The notes: generated from the letters alone by a model not told the origin. A stretch of DNA of 64,000 nt from Bryoerythrophyllum caledonicum (GCA_963971425.1 OZ020517.1:3598501-3662500), one strand, 5' to 3'. Numbered from the stretch's first letter, positions 46,566 through 57,950 are shown. Numbers and translations are program-made.

Positions 46566-48998
46566 TCACCAGTAATCACCACAAGAGCACACACCATCTT
46601 TGAATTGGTGAAAGCGATTTGCATCCCTGGCCACAATCTCGCGTCCCGTGACTTTGGAGATAAACTTTGTTGCGGTATGACAATCTTGACATACGCGAAG
46701 GTTCTTGAACACACGTACTGGTTTTCCTTTGGGAGTGTGCATTAGTCCATACACAATGGCCAATTTCTCACTGTGAGAACACAGGGCCAACTCTTTGTCC
46801 TCCTCATTAATATTGTGCAGTACCAGCCGGGTGTCAGGAACGTAACCTTCAGCCTTCAAAAGCTTGATGAGTCTTTCGAGCTCAGCATAAATCTCCTTCG
46901 CTTCAGGGTGAGACTTATCTCCCACAACAAAGCGATGGATCTTGTTGTCAACCTCCACCCAGCTTCGGCCAGGCTCCTTCCGGATTCCCTTCTCTTGCAT
47001 CATCCTGCGAACCACTGATACTTTGTCCCACTTGCCCGCGGCAGCGTAGGTGTTGGAAAGGAGCACATATGTAGAAGCGCCCTTTGGATTCAACTCGAAA
47101 AGTTGTCTGGCAGCGTGTTCAGCCAATTCCAAATCACCATGAGTTCTGCAAGCACCAAGCACCGCTCCCCACGTTGATTCAACTGGAGCAATAGGCATGG
47201 TAGAAATGAACAGCTTTGCTTCCTCCAAGTGCCCCGCCCGCCCGAGAATGTCCACCATGCAGTTATAATGCTCCACAGTAGGTTCGATGCCATGATCTTG
47301 CGTCATAGATGAAAAGTGGAACCGGCCTTCATCAACAAGCCCTGCATGACTACAAGCAGACAGAACTGCTACAAATGAAGGCCCATCAGGCTTCACACCC
47401 TGCAATTTCATGTCGTCGAAGAGCTGGAGGGCTTCTTGTCCACGCCCATGCTGCGCAAGCCCACCGATCATCACGGTCCAACTGATCACATCCCGATGCA
47501 CCATTTCATTGAAAACCACTCTGGCATCATCAATATTGCCGCTCTTCGCGTAAATGTGGACGAGGGCGTTACTCAGACGCAAGTCAGACAGAAGTCCCGC
47601 TTTGATAGCATGCTTATGAACCTCCTTCACCCATTCCGAAGACCCTGAAGTGGTACTTACTGTAAGGATACTCGCACATGTGGTTGCATCTGGAGTGAAT
47701 CCTTCTTTCTGCATCTGAAGAAAGAGAGAAAACGCTTCCTGTCCTTTCCCATGCTGTGCGAGTCCTCCAATCATCATATTCCAACTGATCGAATCTCGAT
47801 GTGCCATTCCTTCAAAAACATTCCGGGCGTCCTCAATGCTTCCACTCTTTGCGTACATATGAACAAGTGCACTGCCTACACGCAAATCAGATGCTGCGAG
47901 TCTTGCTTTCACAGCATGATTATGCACCTCCCTCACCCATTGCAGAGCTCCTGTACTTGCACTCGCGTTGAGGATGCTCACGTAGGTTTTGGCATCCGGA
48001 GAAAAACCTTCTCTCTGCATCTGGAGGAACAAATCATATGCTTCCTGCCCAAAGCCGTGTTGTGCAAGTCCACCAATCATTGCCGTCCAACTGATGATAC
48101 TGCGTTTCACCATTCCATCAAAAACGAATCGGGCATCCTCGACACTGCCGCTTTTTGCATACATGTGGACGAGGGCAGTGGCCACGCGCAGATCAGAAGC
48201 AAGTCCTGCTTGGACAGCGTGACGGTGAACCTCCTTCACCCACTCCAGAGCCTCTATGCTTGCACATGCATTAAGGATGCTCACATAAGTCACCGCATCC
48301 GGAACCAATCCTTCCTTCTGCATCTGCAGAAACAAATCAAATGCTTCCTGCCCACGCCCATGTTGTGCAAGTCCACCAAGCATCACCGTCCAACTGATGA
48401 CATTCCGTTCCACCATTTTGTCAAAAACGATTCTGGCATCATCGATACAGCCACACTTCACATACATATTGACCAGCGCAGTCTCCACACGCACATCTGA
48501 CCGTAGGCCACTTTCTCTAATATGAGCGTGAATTTCTTTGCCCCATTTCAAAGCTTCTGGACTAGCGCATGACTTCAAAACGCATAAATAAGTTATCTCA
48601 TTTGGTTGTCGACCTTCCTGTCGCATTCGATAATAATATTCCATGGCATCCTTGGCGCAACCAGACTCGGCATGACCTCCAATCATCGTGGTCCAATTCA
48701 CAACGTTCTTCTTCGTAAGCTTCTCAAATACTTGATGTGCATCCTGCAACCTCCCACATCTGATGTAGACTCTCAACAAATTGTTGGCAACATATCCATT
48801 TTGCTCCATTCCACTCTTCAGGATACAGTCATGAACCTGCTTCGCTGATGCAAGATCTCTTTCCTTTAAGCACCGTTGAAGAGCATCGACATACATGTTG
48901 TCATCTATCGTGATGCCTTGTTGAAGACGGTCCTTCAGAAAGGCAACCACTTCCTTGGATGTGCCTGCTTTTGGCACCTGCTGGACAGCATCACACAC
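46566..48998 (-). CDS. DYW-type PPR protein (organellar RNA editing factor)
   Basis: PLS-class pentatricopeptide proteins bind organellar RNA, and the DYW domain performs C-to-U editing. The uninterrupted frame encodes about 810 residues. The repeats include strikingly similar ~101-residue P-L-S triplets (VSILNACAS..ALEWVKEVH, LVHMYAKSGS.EDAR.VF, SWT.MIGGLAQHGRGQEA). They are followed by E/E+ motifs and a complete DYW domain with the PG box (EGYVPDT), the HSEK catalytic His-x-Glu, CQDCH zinc ligands and the terminal GDYW. No intron lies inside. The open frame runs upstream of 48998 to a stop near 49080 without an ATG. The first in-frame ATG (48896, MYVDALQRCL) would cut the first repeat, so an upstream exon carrying the start and a transit peptide is likely. 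The highly homogeneous repeats suggest recent internal duplication or gene conversion. Confidence 0.9.
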   Translation of the reverse strand: MCDAVQQVPKAGTSKEVVAFLKDRLQQGITIDDNMYVDALQRCLKERDLASAKQVHDCILKSGMEQNGYVANNLLRVYIRCGRLQDAHQVFEKLTKKNVVNWTTMIGGHAESGCAKDAMEYYYRMRQEGRQPNEITYLCVLKSCASPEALKWGKEIHAHIRESGLRSDVRVETALVNMYVKCGCIDDARIVFDKMVERNVISWTVMLGGLAQHGRGQEAFDLFLQMQKEGLVPDAVTYVSILNACASIEALEWVKEVHRHAVQAGLASDLRVATALVHMYAKSGSVEDARFVFDGMVKRSIISWTAMIGGLAQHGFGQEAYDLFLQMQREGFSPDAKTYVSILNASASTGALQWVREVHNHAVKARLAASDLRVGSALVHMYAKSGSIEDARNVFEGMAHRDSISWNMMIGGLAQHGKGQEAFSLFLQMQKEGFTPDATTCASILTVSTTSGSSEWVKEVHKHAIKAGLLSDLRLSNALVHIYAKSGNIDDARVVFNEMVHRDVISWTVMIGGLAQHGRGQEALQLFDDMKLQGVKPDGPSFVAVLSACSHAGLVDEGRFHFSSMTQDHGIEPTVEHYNCMVDILGRAGHLEEAKLFISTMPIAPVESTWGAVLGACRTHGDLELAEHAARQLFELNPKGASTYVLLSNTYAAAGKWDKVSVVRRMMQEKGIRKEPGRSWVEVDNKIHRFVVGDKSHPEAKEIYAELERLIKLLKAEGYVPDTRLVLHNINEEDKELALCSHSEKLAIVYGLMHTPKGKPVRVFKNLRVCQDCHTATKFISKVTGREIVARDANRFHQFKDGVCSCGDYW

Positions 48999-51800
48999 AA
49001 ATCCAGTCCGCCTCCACGCTCTTGTACTCGGGGGTCTACGGTATGCGTTCCCTTTGTGGTTCTGTGGTTGCCTGACTCATCAATCAAACAACCACTTTAC
49101 TCATTTCAGAAAATGCAATGTCATCATCAGGCTTCTATCCTAAATCACATGAATCATGTCCCTATCAGAGTCGATATCCACAACTAGCCAGTATTTTCTA
49201 AATCCAAACTCTTCTATCATGATATGTATGCATATTATCGTTCTAAAACCCACATTCCAACCCAGAAGAGAAAACATAACGTGATTCTTATTCCAAATAA
49301 ACATTATCTCTCTAGATGTGCAAAGGCATTTGCCCATCCACGTTCAGTTACCTATTCAACTGGGGCGGATCTTGAGGAATTCTTTCAACACGCTCCTTTC
49401 GATGCTGAGCCCCTTCAAGTTCCTTCAGCATTGCCTTCACCCATGGTGGGGTTGATGGACTAAGTATCCAAAGTACTTCCCCCGTGACTTTATGTTTGAA
49501 ATCAGCTGTGGTGCGATTTCTCTGCGACATCCCAATTTCAGTGAGCACCACCAAGTAAGTTCACGCGACTAGGAAATAAGATTCAGCTAATAAAGACCAC
49601 TTGAAAGAGCTAAAACCGAAGGAAAACGAGATTATCAAGAAAGAAAATTCTTGTATCCCTTCGTGCTCCAACAATAGCAGAAACATTGTTTTCTTATTTG
49701 TCATGAGCATAATACCTTATTCATTGTGTTGTTGTACCACGCAGAAGGATCCGCAAAATACTTCTCCCATAGATGTACTGTACTCTCCGCTTCACCTACA
49801 TCAGACCCCCCACAAATTACCAACACAAACAGGAGACACTTGCACATCGAGCCACGAAAAAAAAAAAAAAAAGTTGACAGGTAAAGAACTCTATCGAATC
49901 AATTCTTCTACGAGACAATACGACATTTTAAGGTAAGTGAACTCGATGATGTCGTGTGCGTAAATTTGCATCACACCTAATAGGTTCGTTGATGCACAAG
50001 CTCGAAAAAACTGATTGCGCTTGTGATCCCTTGAGTTTCCAAAAAAGGAAGAGTAATGCAGATACGAGTGATGCGGTTGTTGCACGGAGCAGAGCATTGT
50101 CCCTGCCACACCTCTTTTTACCTGTGCATATATAACAGATCGTCACAACCAAGAAAATATCAGCTCGAGGTGAAATTCTCATTGTCAACTAATGAAGGAC
50201 AAAATATTCTTACATACCAGCCCCTTGATACAGTAGCCACTATAAGACGAATTATAAGAACCTACACTCCGTTAATCATCACCTCTTTGCACATTCTTTG
50301 GCCCCAACACCGAACTATCGACATGAGACTGAAATGAAGATTGGCCGTCCGAGGAAAACAAAGCTTTCTCGTATTTCATAACCACACCATACTGACTACC
50401 CTGAAATAGATAAATAAATCGATACGCGTACTTACTTGTGCACCGCAGTTCCAAAATGAAGAAGAAAGACTCATACAAATCTGCCCATCGATAAGCTCGC
50501 TTATCATACTGAAACGAGGAGAACAAATAGAGTCCATGGCTTCTTTCAGCTAACCGAAAGTGCACTTGCAACAAACCCTTTTCAAATGTCTGCAACAGCC
50601 TTCGGATTCCTCAAATCTGACGCCAGCACCAAGAACCTACATCACAAGAATGCCAGAATAATTGTTACGAACATGGCAATTACGAAAATTCATTCACATC
50701 CGAATACACACTTCTCAAAGAACCCACAATGCATCAAAGTGGGTTAACCTACCCGTGAAGAATATATAAACTGTACCAAGCACAACATATTGCCTGCAAA
50801 ACGAACACGTATAAAGTCAGTACAAAACAATCTCACCATGAGGAATCGCACTCAGATTGATCAGAAAAGAGAAGAAACTAGGAACCATACTCACACTCGG
50901 ATGCCTGACTCCATCACCTCATCATCCCCGCGTATTGATCCGCAGCCCTAAACCTCTCATCGTGCTAAGCTCAAAGAAAATTTCCCAGTGCCGCTGTCAA
51001 GGAGTCCTCCATAGCTACAAAGAAGTAGAATCTTCGGACGAATGGCGGGATGGAGCTCTGAGAGAGGAACAAATCATAGCATCACGACGTCCGCAACCAT
51101 CAATCGATACAGAAACGAAGCTTTGAGATTCTGGAAAGCCCCGATTCCCAAAAGCCCACAACCGCTATCACCACTGTCGTCCTTTCAGACACGATGAACA
51201 CCGGGTCGCTCGCCTGCGCGCGCAATGGCCTCACTTCAAGCGCTCATCTCTCACCTCAGGTCAAAACCAAGGAGAAAAGCAAAGAAAGTAGATTTCTTCA
51301 CCACTTCCTGTCACTGTTCTCTCACCCGGAAGTGGAAACTCTGATGGCTCGCCAGTGCAGAAAGTGGGCCACGATGGTGAAGACACCACACTCCGAAGCT
51401 CGCGTTGGAAATCGAACTGATGACATAGAGACACCTGGAGATCTGCCTGGAAAATCACAGTTGTGGGTAAGGCTAGTTTTCACCCCGGGAGTGGAGTGAG
51501 GGGTTCCAGGTGAACTTACCTTTTTGTGAGGGACTTCACCACATGGTGCGACGCGCCGTGATGCTGAAGCACTGTGTTTTGTGATGATCCCATTCAGTGC
51601 AGCTCCAACCTGACCTCGGTGGGAGCTTCAGGAAGTTGGAGGGCTTCGTTCACTCGCTGTGATGGGGATGAGGCGTTTCTCCGAGACGAGAATGAAGCAA
51701 CCTGGTTTTGCGCGGTGGGGTCATCTTTCTAGTATCTGGGCCTCTGGATTGGATCCCCGTATTCTTCAGGCACGAGCGTTCTGCGCAGGGGGTTGTGGGC
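48999..51800. other. Gene-poor region upstream of the PPR gene
   Basis: It should contain the promoter and possibly the missing first exon of the PPR gene, which I could not identify. Short ORFs here lack motifs. An A-run lies at 49857-49873. Confidence 0.35.
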
Positions 51801-51802
51801 CG

Positions 51803-51850
51803 CCTCGGTAGGGTAGGGTAGGGTTTTGCGCGGGTAGGGTTTTGCGCTCC
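51803..51850 (+). promoter_or_regulatory. Telo-box cluster (GTAGGGTTTT) upstream of a possible gene
   Basis: GGTAGGGTAGGGTAGGGTTTTGC followed by GGGTAGGGTTTTGC. AAACCCTA telo-boxes are common in promoters of plant ribosomal-protein and translation genes. An ATG directly followed by a donor-like GTATGA lies about 70 bases downstream (51919), a start-codon/intron arrangement also often seen in such genes. Confidence 0.45.
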
Positions 51851-52795
51851 GTCTCTTCCCGTCGCGCATCCTCCTTGCCGCTCTTCATCGACGTTGGCCC
51901 GCCTGCACGCCGCTCATCATGGTATGACCCGCGAACCTCGTTCGAGTTTCTAATTTAGTGCTACAGGGATGTGGTTGAAGCTCGTTCTTTTCCGATGGAA
52001 CTGTAGTCGAAGCGCAGAGTTTGGTTGTGCAGGTTGGATTGTTGGTCGAGATTGGCAACGGGCGGTTGCCTCCCAGCATTGTGAAGACCATTCTCTTGAC
52101 CAACGACCGCCAAGAGCTGGCCAAAGTTTCTTCGGTTGCACCTTGACGAGGCCTCTATTGGATGTCCGTGACGTACGATGAGAAGGTATTAGAACCGATA
52201 CCAGGTGCGCTCCGGGCCAGCTGCTTTAGTACCCAGTTTGAACCTCAGCTTGAAGAGAGTTCCACGTCTAACTGGAGAACTGGTGAACCACCTACCATGA
52301 AAGGCTACCGAACGCGGTGTTTCACCAGGAGTTGAAGGAGATGAGAAACAAGGCTCAGAAAGCCAAGTCCCTTTTCAAAGCAGAGTAGCACCCGAGATTT
52401 TGTTAACACTAAGCATGAAGAGCGAATGAGCGCTGCTGAGGTATCACTCTTTAAGTTCTACTTGTGATTGCAGCTACTTGAACCATATTTGTGAGGTGCT
52501 GGACTTAGTTCAAAAGCTGTGACCTGTTTGTTGGGACCAACTCAGGTTACAATATTCGACGGTATTGTGAGTCAAGTATACATCAGCAATTGTATGGATT
52601 TCGTCATTTCAGTGACGTTCTTGATTCATTTGAAGTAATTCAAGGTGCTTGTGTTCTTGTTTGCAAGGCTCGAAGCCTGTTTCCGAAGATTATCCCGAGG
52701 GAACCAAGGTGGAAGAAGAAGTGAAACGGGAGGGAGCTCCTCTGGCCGAGATGGCAGCTGGTTTTATCACGTGTATTATTTATGGTGGTGCTTGA
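51850..52795 (+). other. Possible small gene or gene relic, not resolved
   Basis: Downstream of the telo-boxes several short stretches look coding in plus-strand frames: VEIGNGRLPPSIVKTIL at about 52040-52090, a Lys/Gln-rich HQELKEMRNKAQKAKSLF at about 52330-52385, and SEDYPEGTKVEEEVKREG at about 52680-52735, with GT and AG sites nearby. I could not join them into one uninterrupted frame or recognise a family. It may be an intron-rich small gene or a pseudogene. Confidence 0.25.
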
Positions 52796-53768
52796 CAATT
52801 TGGTGTACATGATTTTAACTTTGGATAGTATTCTCAGATACGTGACTTGTACAGATTGTTCTCATTGTTTATTAAAACCATGGCTTTCTTCAATGCAGAG
52901 CAAGCTCAGTACTAGGCCTATGACACCTGAAAACCAATATAGAATACCTTCAAAAGTTTCGAAATCCTCTTTCTTTATCATAAATTTCTTGTATTAAATT
53001 ATCGGCAAAGCTCATCATGAGCTCCTTGAAGACCGAGAATCAACAAAAATACTCATGAGCGATACACTGAAAACGGGAATACGGGAATATTTCTATCGAG
53101 TAATTGGTTCTCGTGTGATAATAGATGGATGCAACACAAGAGAACTTCAAAGCTTGCAAAAAGAACTTCAATTATGGTTTTTCAGAGAATTCAGTAGCAG
53201 TGGTCACAGCCTAGATAATTTCAGTTTCGTTGTGTAAGGCATGCCCAGTGGCTGAAACTATAGACTCATCGCCGGGAGCTGGGACACCCGCAGCACTTGT
53301 TTGACAAGAAAGAGCTTGACTTCAAGCACCTCGACCTCGAGACGGCGGCGAACAAGCAGGCGGGGAGCGATGAGATGGCGCGTCGGCGCGTATGCACAGA
53401 GCTCATGTGCACTCGGCAATGGAGGTCCACTCTGCGTTTGGTTAGGAACTGCCTTAGTGGGGACCTCCACTGCCTTAGTGGGGGCAATGAAGGTCCACCC
53501 TCATCCAACGAGCCACCCAATTTTTACAGCCATGTTGGCTTTCAAGCTCGTTTTTGGGTAGAATTCTCTTCCTGAAATGCTTGAGAGTTGGTCTCGCATT
53601 ATGTTTTCCTCTTCAACCTAACCTTTCTGTTTCACCGTGATCAGGTTCTGAGAAGCAAACATCGCAGGGGAGTGGGTTAGTAAGAATGGGTCCATGAGGA
53701 AAAAACATCGATGATAAAGAACAAGAATGAATTTTTGGGTGCTTGATCCTTTGAGATCATGGTTTTGC
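52796..53768. other. Region without resolved genes
   Basis: An ORF at 53297-53575 begins with a charged segment (KKELDFKHLDLETAANK) that may be part of a lost upstream exon of the pseudogene that follows, but nothing ties it to a known family. Confidence 0.3.
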
Positions 53769-54308
53769 AGTGGTTAACTATTATGAGGACGGTGGGTTGT
53801 GCACAGGAGGCGGAGAAAAGGGAATCACGGCTCGAAATAGAGGGAGAAAGCTTCTTGTTCAAATCGTTGCGAATGCCGCAATTTAGGCCACAGAAGTCAT
53901 ATTGGCTCCTCAAAGCCAGTACTGTTATCGGGGGAGTGATTGCGTTCACGTTCATCTTCGTTCTGTCGTATTTTGCTATTCTATGCGACGAGTTTGTGAG
54001 CTAGAGAAAATGTCCCTGTGGGTGAAAGTGATCAATTGTACTGCAGAGCTTATCCTTCTGAAAGAGAGAAACGCAGGGATATACAGAGTAGTTGCCACTA
54101 TTCGAAAAGCGGTAAAAGTGTTGTGAGAGTCGATTAGAGTGCAATGCATCGTGAATTCCTTTGTGTTGAGTCTGAGAGCAAACTCAAGGTTAAGCTCAGC
54201 TCTGATGAATGCATAGATTACGAGGTAGCAAGGATCATGCACAATGAAGGCAACAATTCCAAGCTCTACATCGATTCTACCGAGAGGCAAGGGAACTCGC
54301 CGACATAG
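53769..54308 (+). pseudogene. Decayed paralogue of the two-ORF membrane-protein locus at 19825-21727
   Basis: After an acceptor-like TTTTGCAG, the first ORF (to 54004) carries a basic stretch and the helix GGVIAFTFIFVLSYFAILCD, matching exon 2 of the minus-strand gene at 20333-20563. Five bases after its stop a second ORF starts at 54010 with NCTAELILLKERNAGIYRV, matching NNTEGKVLLKEGNAGTYRM of the 151-residue ORF. It ends after 38 residues. Matching sequence then continues in other frames (LECNAS...REFLCVESESKLKVKL) to about 54308, so frameshifts have broken the second ORF. No tandem PTTGRSGN repeat is present here. Confidence 0.65.
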
Positions 54309-54309
54309 T

Positions 54310-54884
54310 TTCCGACGCGTCCATCGCTCATCGCTTCAGAAGAGCGTCAACCTGGCTCGGCAACAAACTACCCTTCAGATAGGTACCTTGCTTCTACCGT
54401 TAGGAAGGTGGTCTCCATTTTATTTCTTCAAACTAACTTGATTCATTAGAAATTTCTGTTTCTATTTACTTATTTTTTATGTTTGAAATATGCACGCTGA
54501 AAAGTTGGGTTCTGCACACGCAGAGTGAATTAGTGGGTGTCATTGTGAGTGATTCATTCTCTGGTTAACGGAGGAAATTTTGTCTGATAGAAACCTCAAA
54601 CAATTTTGTCTCTGGTTAACGGAGCTCTCAATTGTTTGAGGATTCTATCACTACGATGTGCATTGCTCTTGTACTCGATGTAAGCTACCTGTTACACCGA
54701 TGGCACTTCGGAAGGTTTCACAAAGTAACTTTCGTTTTAATAATATTTAATCTATTACATTATTCAACCATTGTATTATATATTTCAGAGTGTACCATGT
54801 AGATTGAAAGATTACAGTACATATTTAGAGCGTTTTTAGAATAAAAATCTACCCAAAAAAGAAAGATTTGAGTTAGTTAATCCT
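54310..54884. other. Intergenic sequence with a short inverted repeat
   Basis: GATAGAAACCTCAAACAATT at about 54588 and CAATTGTTTGAGGATTCTATC at about 54631 form an imperfect hairpin, and TCTCTGGTTAACGGAG occurs twice as a direct repeat. No gene recognised. Confidence 0.5.
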
Positions 54885-54888
54885 TTAA

Positions 54889-55149
54889 CGCCTATGAGGC
54901 TCTGGTAGGGTTGATTTTGGTGCTTTTGCTCTTCTAACACTTTCCACAATTAGCCATTGTCTCTCGCCTCCTCTTAATGCATTTCGAGCCTCTTGTTAGC
55001 TTTCCAACGAATCTCTCCAATCTCTAATCCATGCAGGTATTATTTTAGCAAAGTGGAGTCATGCTAAAATGTACCCATTGTGTAGATGATGTTCAGCCTA
55101 ATCTATTACACTTGTAGATTCTTCCAGGCTCTCATGGTCCACTTAGGCG
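54889..55149. mobile_element. Small TTAA-flanked element with CGCCTA ends, 261 bp
   Basis: TTAA|CGCCTATGAGGCTCTGG at the left and GTCCACTTAGGCG|TTAA at the right. Inverted ends are short (CGCCTA, then partial). The TTAA flanks match the P family but the terminal sequence differs, so it may be a second TTAA-targeting family or coincidence. Confidence 0.4.
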
Positions 55150-56360
55150 TTAAAGGGTTAAGGAAAAAAGTTAAATGCAATTATCAGATATTACAAAAAT
55201 ATTCAACTTTACAAATAATTATTCATCTTTACAAAATTGAACTTGCAAATGTCCACACCATGTTGCTATGTGATATGAATAAACCTCAAAATCCTAAACC
55301 CTAAATTCAAACACAAACTTGAGGTTTGCTAAAGGAATCTCACATAATTGTCCGGGGTCAAATCCACTTAACTATGTTGATTCCTAATTTAAGGACCACT
55401 TCCTCCTCAAGGAAAGTTTCCTGACTTGGATAGGTTTCTAGTCTTTTCTGTAATTCATCGAGTTCAAGGGATTTTGATGCTGAGGATAATCTTTATCATC
55501 ATCTTTACAAGGACTGAAAATCAGTTTCATTCCGTTGGAGTTCTTCATCTGATTGGTTCAGTTTTACAATCTGTTCCTTTTCAACCTTTACGACCGAGTT
55601 GGTTTTCATTCACGAGTAGGATTCTCTACTTCTGGTTGACTGGCATGGCTTTTGGCCTTGTCTTCACTTTGTTTTTTCATTTTCCTAGGTTTAAAACTCC
55701 TAAACCTAGGGCCCCCAGGTCTCTTTTTCTTTTTCTTTCCTTCACAGTATGAAGGAGAAAGATCTGGAATAGGCGATGAATGAGAGAGCTCGTTCACGTA
55801 TTCGTGACCCAGGATGATATCTTATTCTGCACCAGCTCATCAAATAATTATGATAATAGAGCAACATTTGATTGGAAATCATGTACACCAGATAAAGGCA
55901 GCAGCTCCAGTGCACCAACAGCAGAAGGAATAATGGATAAAGACTGTAGTGATGCACATTTGACATAATGCACAGGCCAAAAAGTTGATCCAGTGGCATT
56001 CGAAAGCTATATCTGGGAGGATCGATGCCAGCTGATATCGCTACAATGAAGTATATCCAATAGTCAGATCAGCTAAATCACAAGAGTATCGAAGAATGTG
56101 TTGATGGCTATTCGATGTCCGTAACCCAGATCTTAGATACTATGTAACGTTGACAAGCAAATGGAACTACTAATTTACACGATGCATGGTTTAATCTCCC
56201 ATGATTCCTTTCTACCCTAAACGAGAAAAGCAGCAAATCAGTGTAGCAATTGAGTTGCACGTACTGGTGTTATTCTGCAAAATTTCTAACAATGAACGAG
56301 AGTGAATATTCAAACCATATTCTTGGAGGCCGACTTATGAAAAGAAAATCGGGAGTAAAT
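55150..56360. other. Intergenic region without supported genes
   Basis: Short ORFs at 55426-55752 and 55742-55999 have no recognised motifs. A pyrimidine-rich tract (TCTTTTTCTTTTTCTTTCC) lies near 55722. It includes the probable 3' UTR of the TPR gene at its right end. Confidence 0.4.
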
Positions 56361-57950
56361 TCACAGCATCTTCTCAAGTCTCGCCACTGTCTGTGAGGCC
56401 AAACGGTGGCTGGGTTCTATCTTCAGCACTTCTCGCAAGTCCGCAATTCCCAGCTTGATCTTCTCGCAGCTCTCGTACAAATGCGCTCGCTGCATCAGAA
56501 GCTCTACACTTCCGGGCTTCAAATCGCATGCCTGCAAACCATAGCATTGCCAAAAATCAGCATTCATAACACCAGAAACTGTGAAATCACATTGGATAAA
56601 GTCAAGAGTTTTTACTTCAGAGATTAGCAAGTACAAACCAGGTTCCAGTAACAAGGACATAAGCTCTGAGAATAAGCATACCTTGGTACAATCTGCTATG
56701 GCCTTTTTCATTTCACCGATCTCCTTGAAACATGAGATCCGTTTCGTGAGCACCTCTATGACAGCATCCTTGCCTGCCTTCTCTTTCTCTAGAAGCTCCA
56801 CCGCCCATGAGAACCACTTGATAGCATTAGGGAACTGGCCATCCTTATAGAAACCGCTGCCCTTCTGGGACGCTGAGCTTCCGGTGACGCCGGGAGGCGC
56901 AGCGCCGACGCCTTCCAGCTCTGTCGTCACGCCCTCGTCCGCGAACGAGTTGCTCTCTGAAGCTGCCCCAAATGCATCACCCCAACTGTCATGAGCCTGA
57001 GCAGCCTTAGCTGCAGGAGCCGCAGGTGCACTGCCGAAGATGGAATCAAACTGATCAGAGCTACCGAATGCGTCTGCCCTGGCTGGAGCAGGAGCAGGAG
57101 CGGGAGCGGGAGCGGGAGCAGGCTGTCTCTTGATGCCAAAATCGAATGGATCGGAGGATGGTGCAGGTTTTGAAAAGGATATGTTGGAAAAGGGGTCTCC
57201 GCCCTTGGGCTGAGCAGGTTTCTGGGCGGGTGGAGTGGGCTTTTTGAACATAGCGGTGTATGAGAACGGTGCAGGCTTGGCAGGCTTCTCCTGCACAGGC
57301 GCCTTGGTGACCTCGGGCATGGCGGACTGCAAGCTGCTCATTCCGTATGCTCCGGTGGAAGAGGCAGCCTGCTGCTGCTTCAACGGGGCAGATGATTTAC
57401 CACCTAACGCACCACCCAGCAAGTCCCCAAACACATCCTCTTTACTCGACGGCTTGTAACCCGGAATCCCTGCCGATGCTAGCTTAGACGCGGTCGTTTG
57501 ACCCCAGCTCTTCCCGGACAAATCCACTCCCCCCTTCGCCTGAGACCCGGTTTGGCTCAAGAAACTATTCATTCCACCGACATTTCCACCCACCTGAGGC
57601 TTGGATCCGTAATACCCACCCGTCGGAGGAGGAGCAGGTTTCCCCAAAAAATCATATGTGTTTGCTACATTTCCCCCCGTTTGAGGCCTCACCGGGGCTC
57701 CTACATTAGGACTGGAAGACCCGTTGGATCTGCTGCCCATGAAATCAAACGCCGACGACTGATCCGACCCGGATCCCCACCCACCCGGAGAGGCGGACCA
57801 ACCTGGTGCGGACGCCGTGGACTTCATCTGCTGCGCCTTCTGCTGATCCTTGAGGCTCCCGCTCGCCTTCGGCATCCCCGGCAGCCCGAAGTCGAATTGG
57901 TAGTTGTTCAGCGGAGCCGCCGCCTGCTGCAGGTTGTCCCCCCTCTTCAT
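56361..57950 (-). CDS. TPR-repeat protein with DPF/DFG-rich disordered N-terminus
   Basis: Exon 1 (57950-56682) and exon 2 (56531-56361) join in frame (DCTK|ACDLKPGSVELL) through a GTATGC...TTGCAG intron to 479 residues. The first ~340 residues are Gly/Pro/Ala/Ser-rich with repeated acidic-aromatic motifs (FDFGLPG, FDFMGS, YDFLGK, FGDLLGG, GGDPFSNISF, SSDPFDFG, FDSIFG) and an Ala-Pro run coded by a GC-rich minisatellite (about 57078-57120). The C-terminal ~130 residues form about three TPR-like helix pairs (GSGFYKDGQFPNAIKWFSWA; KEIGEMKKAIADCTK; LIADLR-type end). DPF motifs are known ligands of clathrin-adaptor appendages, so a role in endocytic trafficking is plausible but inferred. The exact family is not recognised. 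The ATG at 57950 is the first start giving the conserved-looking frame. Confidence 0.82.
   Translation of the reverse strand: MKRGDNLQQAAAPLNNYQFDFGLPGMPKASGSLKDQQKAQQMKSTASAPGWSASPGGWGSGSDQSSAFDFMGSRSNGSSSPNVGAPVRPQTGGNVANTYDFLGKPAPPPTGGYYGSKPQVGGNVGGMNSFLSQTGSQAKGGVDLSGKSWGQTTASKLASAGIPGYKPSSKEDVFGDLLGGALGGKSSAPLKQQQAASSTGAYGMSSLQSAMPEVTKAPVQEKPAKPAPFSYTAMFKKPTPPAQKPAQPKGGDPFSNISFSKPAPSSDPFDFGIKRQPAPAPAPAPAPAPARADAFGSSDQFDSIFGSAPAAPAAKAAQAHDSWGDAFGAASESNSFADEGVTTELEGVGAAPPGVTGSSASQKGSGFYKDGQFPNAIKWFSWAVELLEKEKAGKDAVIEVLTKRISCFKEIGEMKKAIADCTKVCLFSELMSLLLEPGLYLLISEVKTLDFIQCDFTVSGVMNADFWQCYGLQACDLKPGSVELLMQRAHLYESCEKIKLGIADLREVLKIEPSHRLASQTVARLEKML

Noticed and set aside
47751..48500. 249-residue plus-strand ORF (rich in His, Cys and Ser) opposite the PPR gene
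   Set aside because: It is an antisense shadow of the PPR repeats, and its own repetitiveness mirrors theirs.
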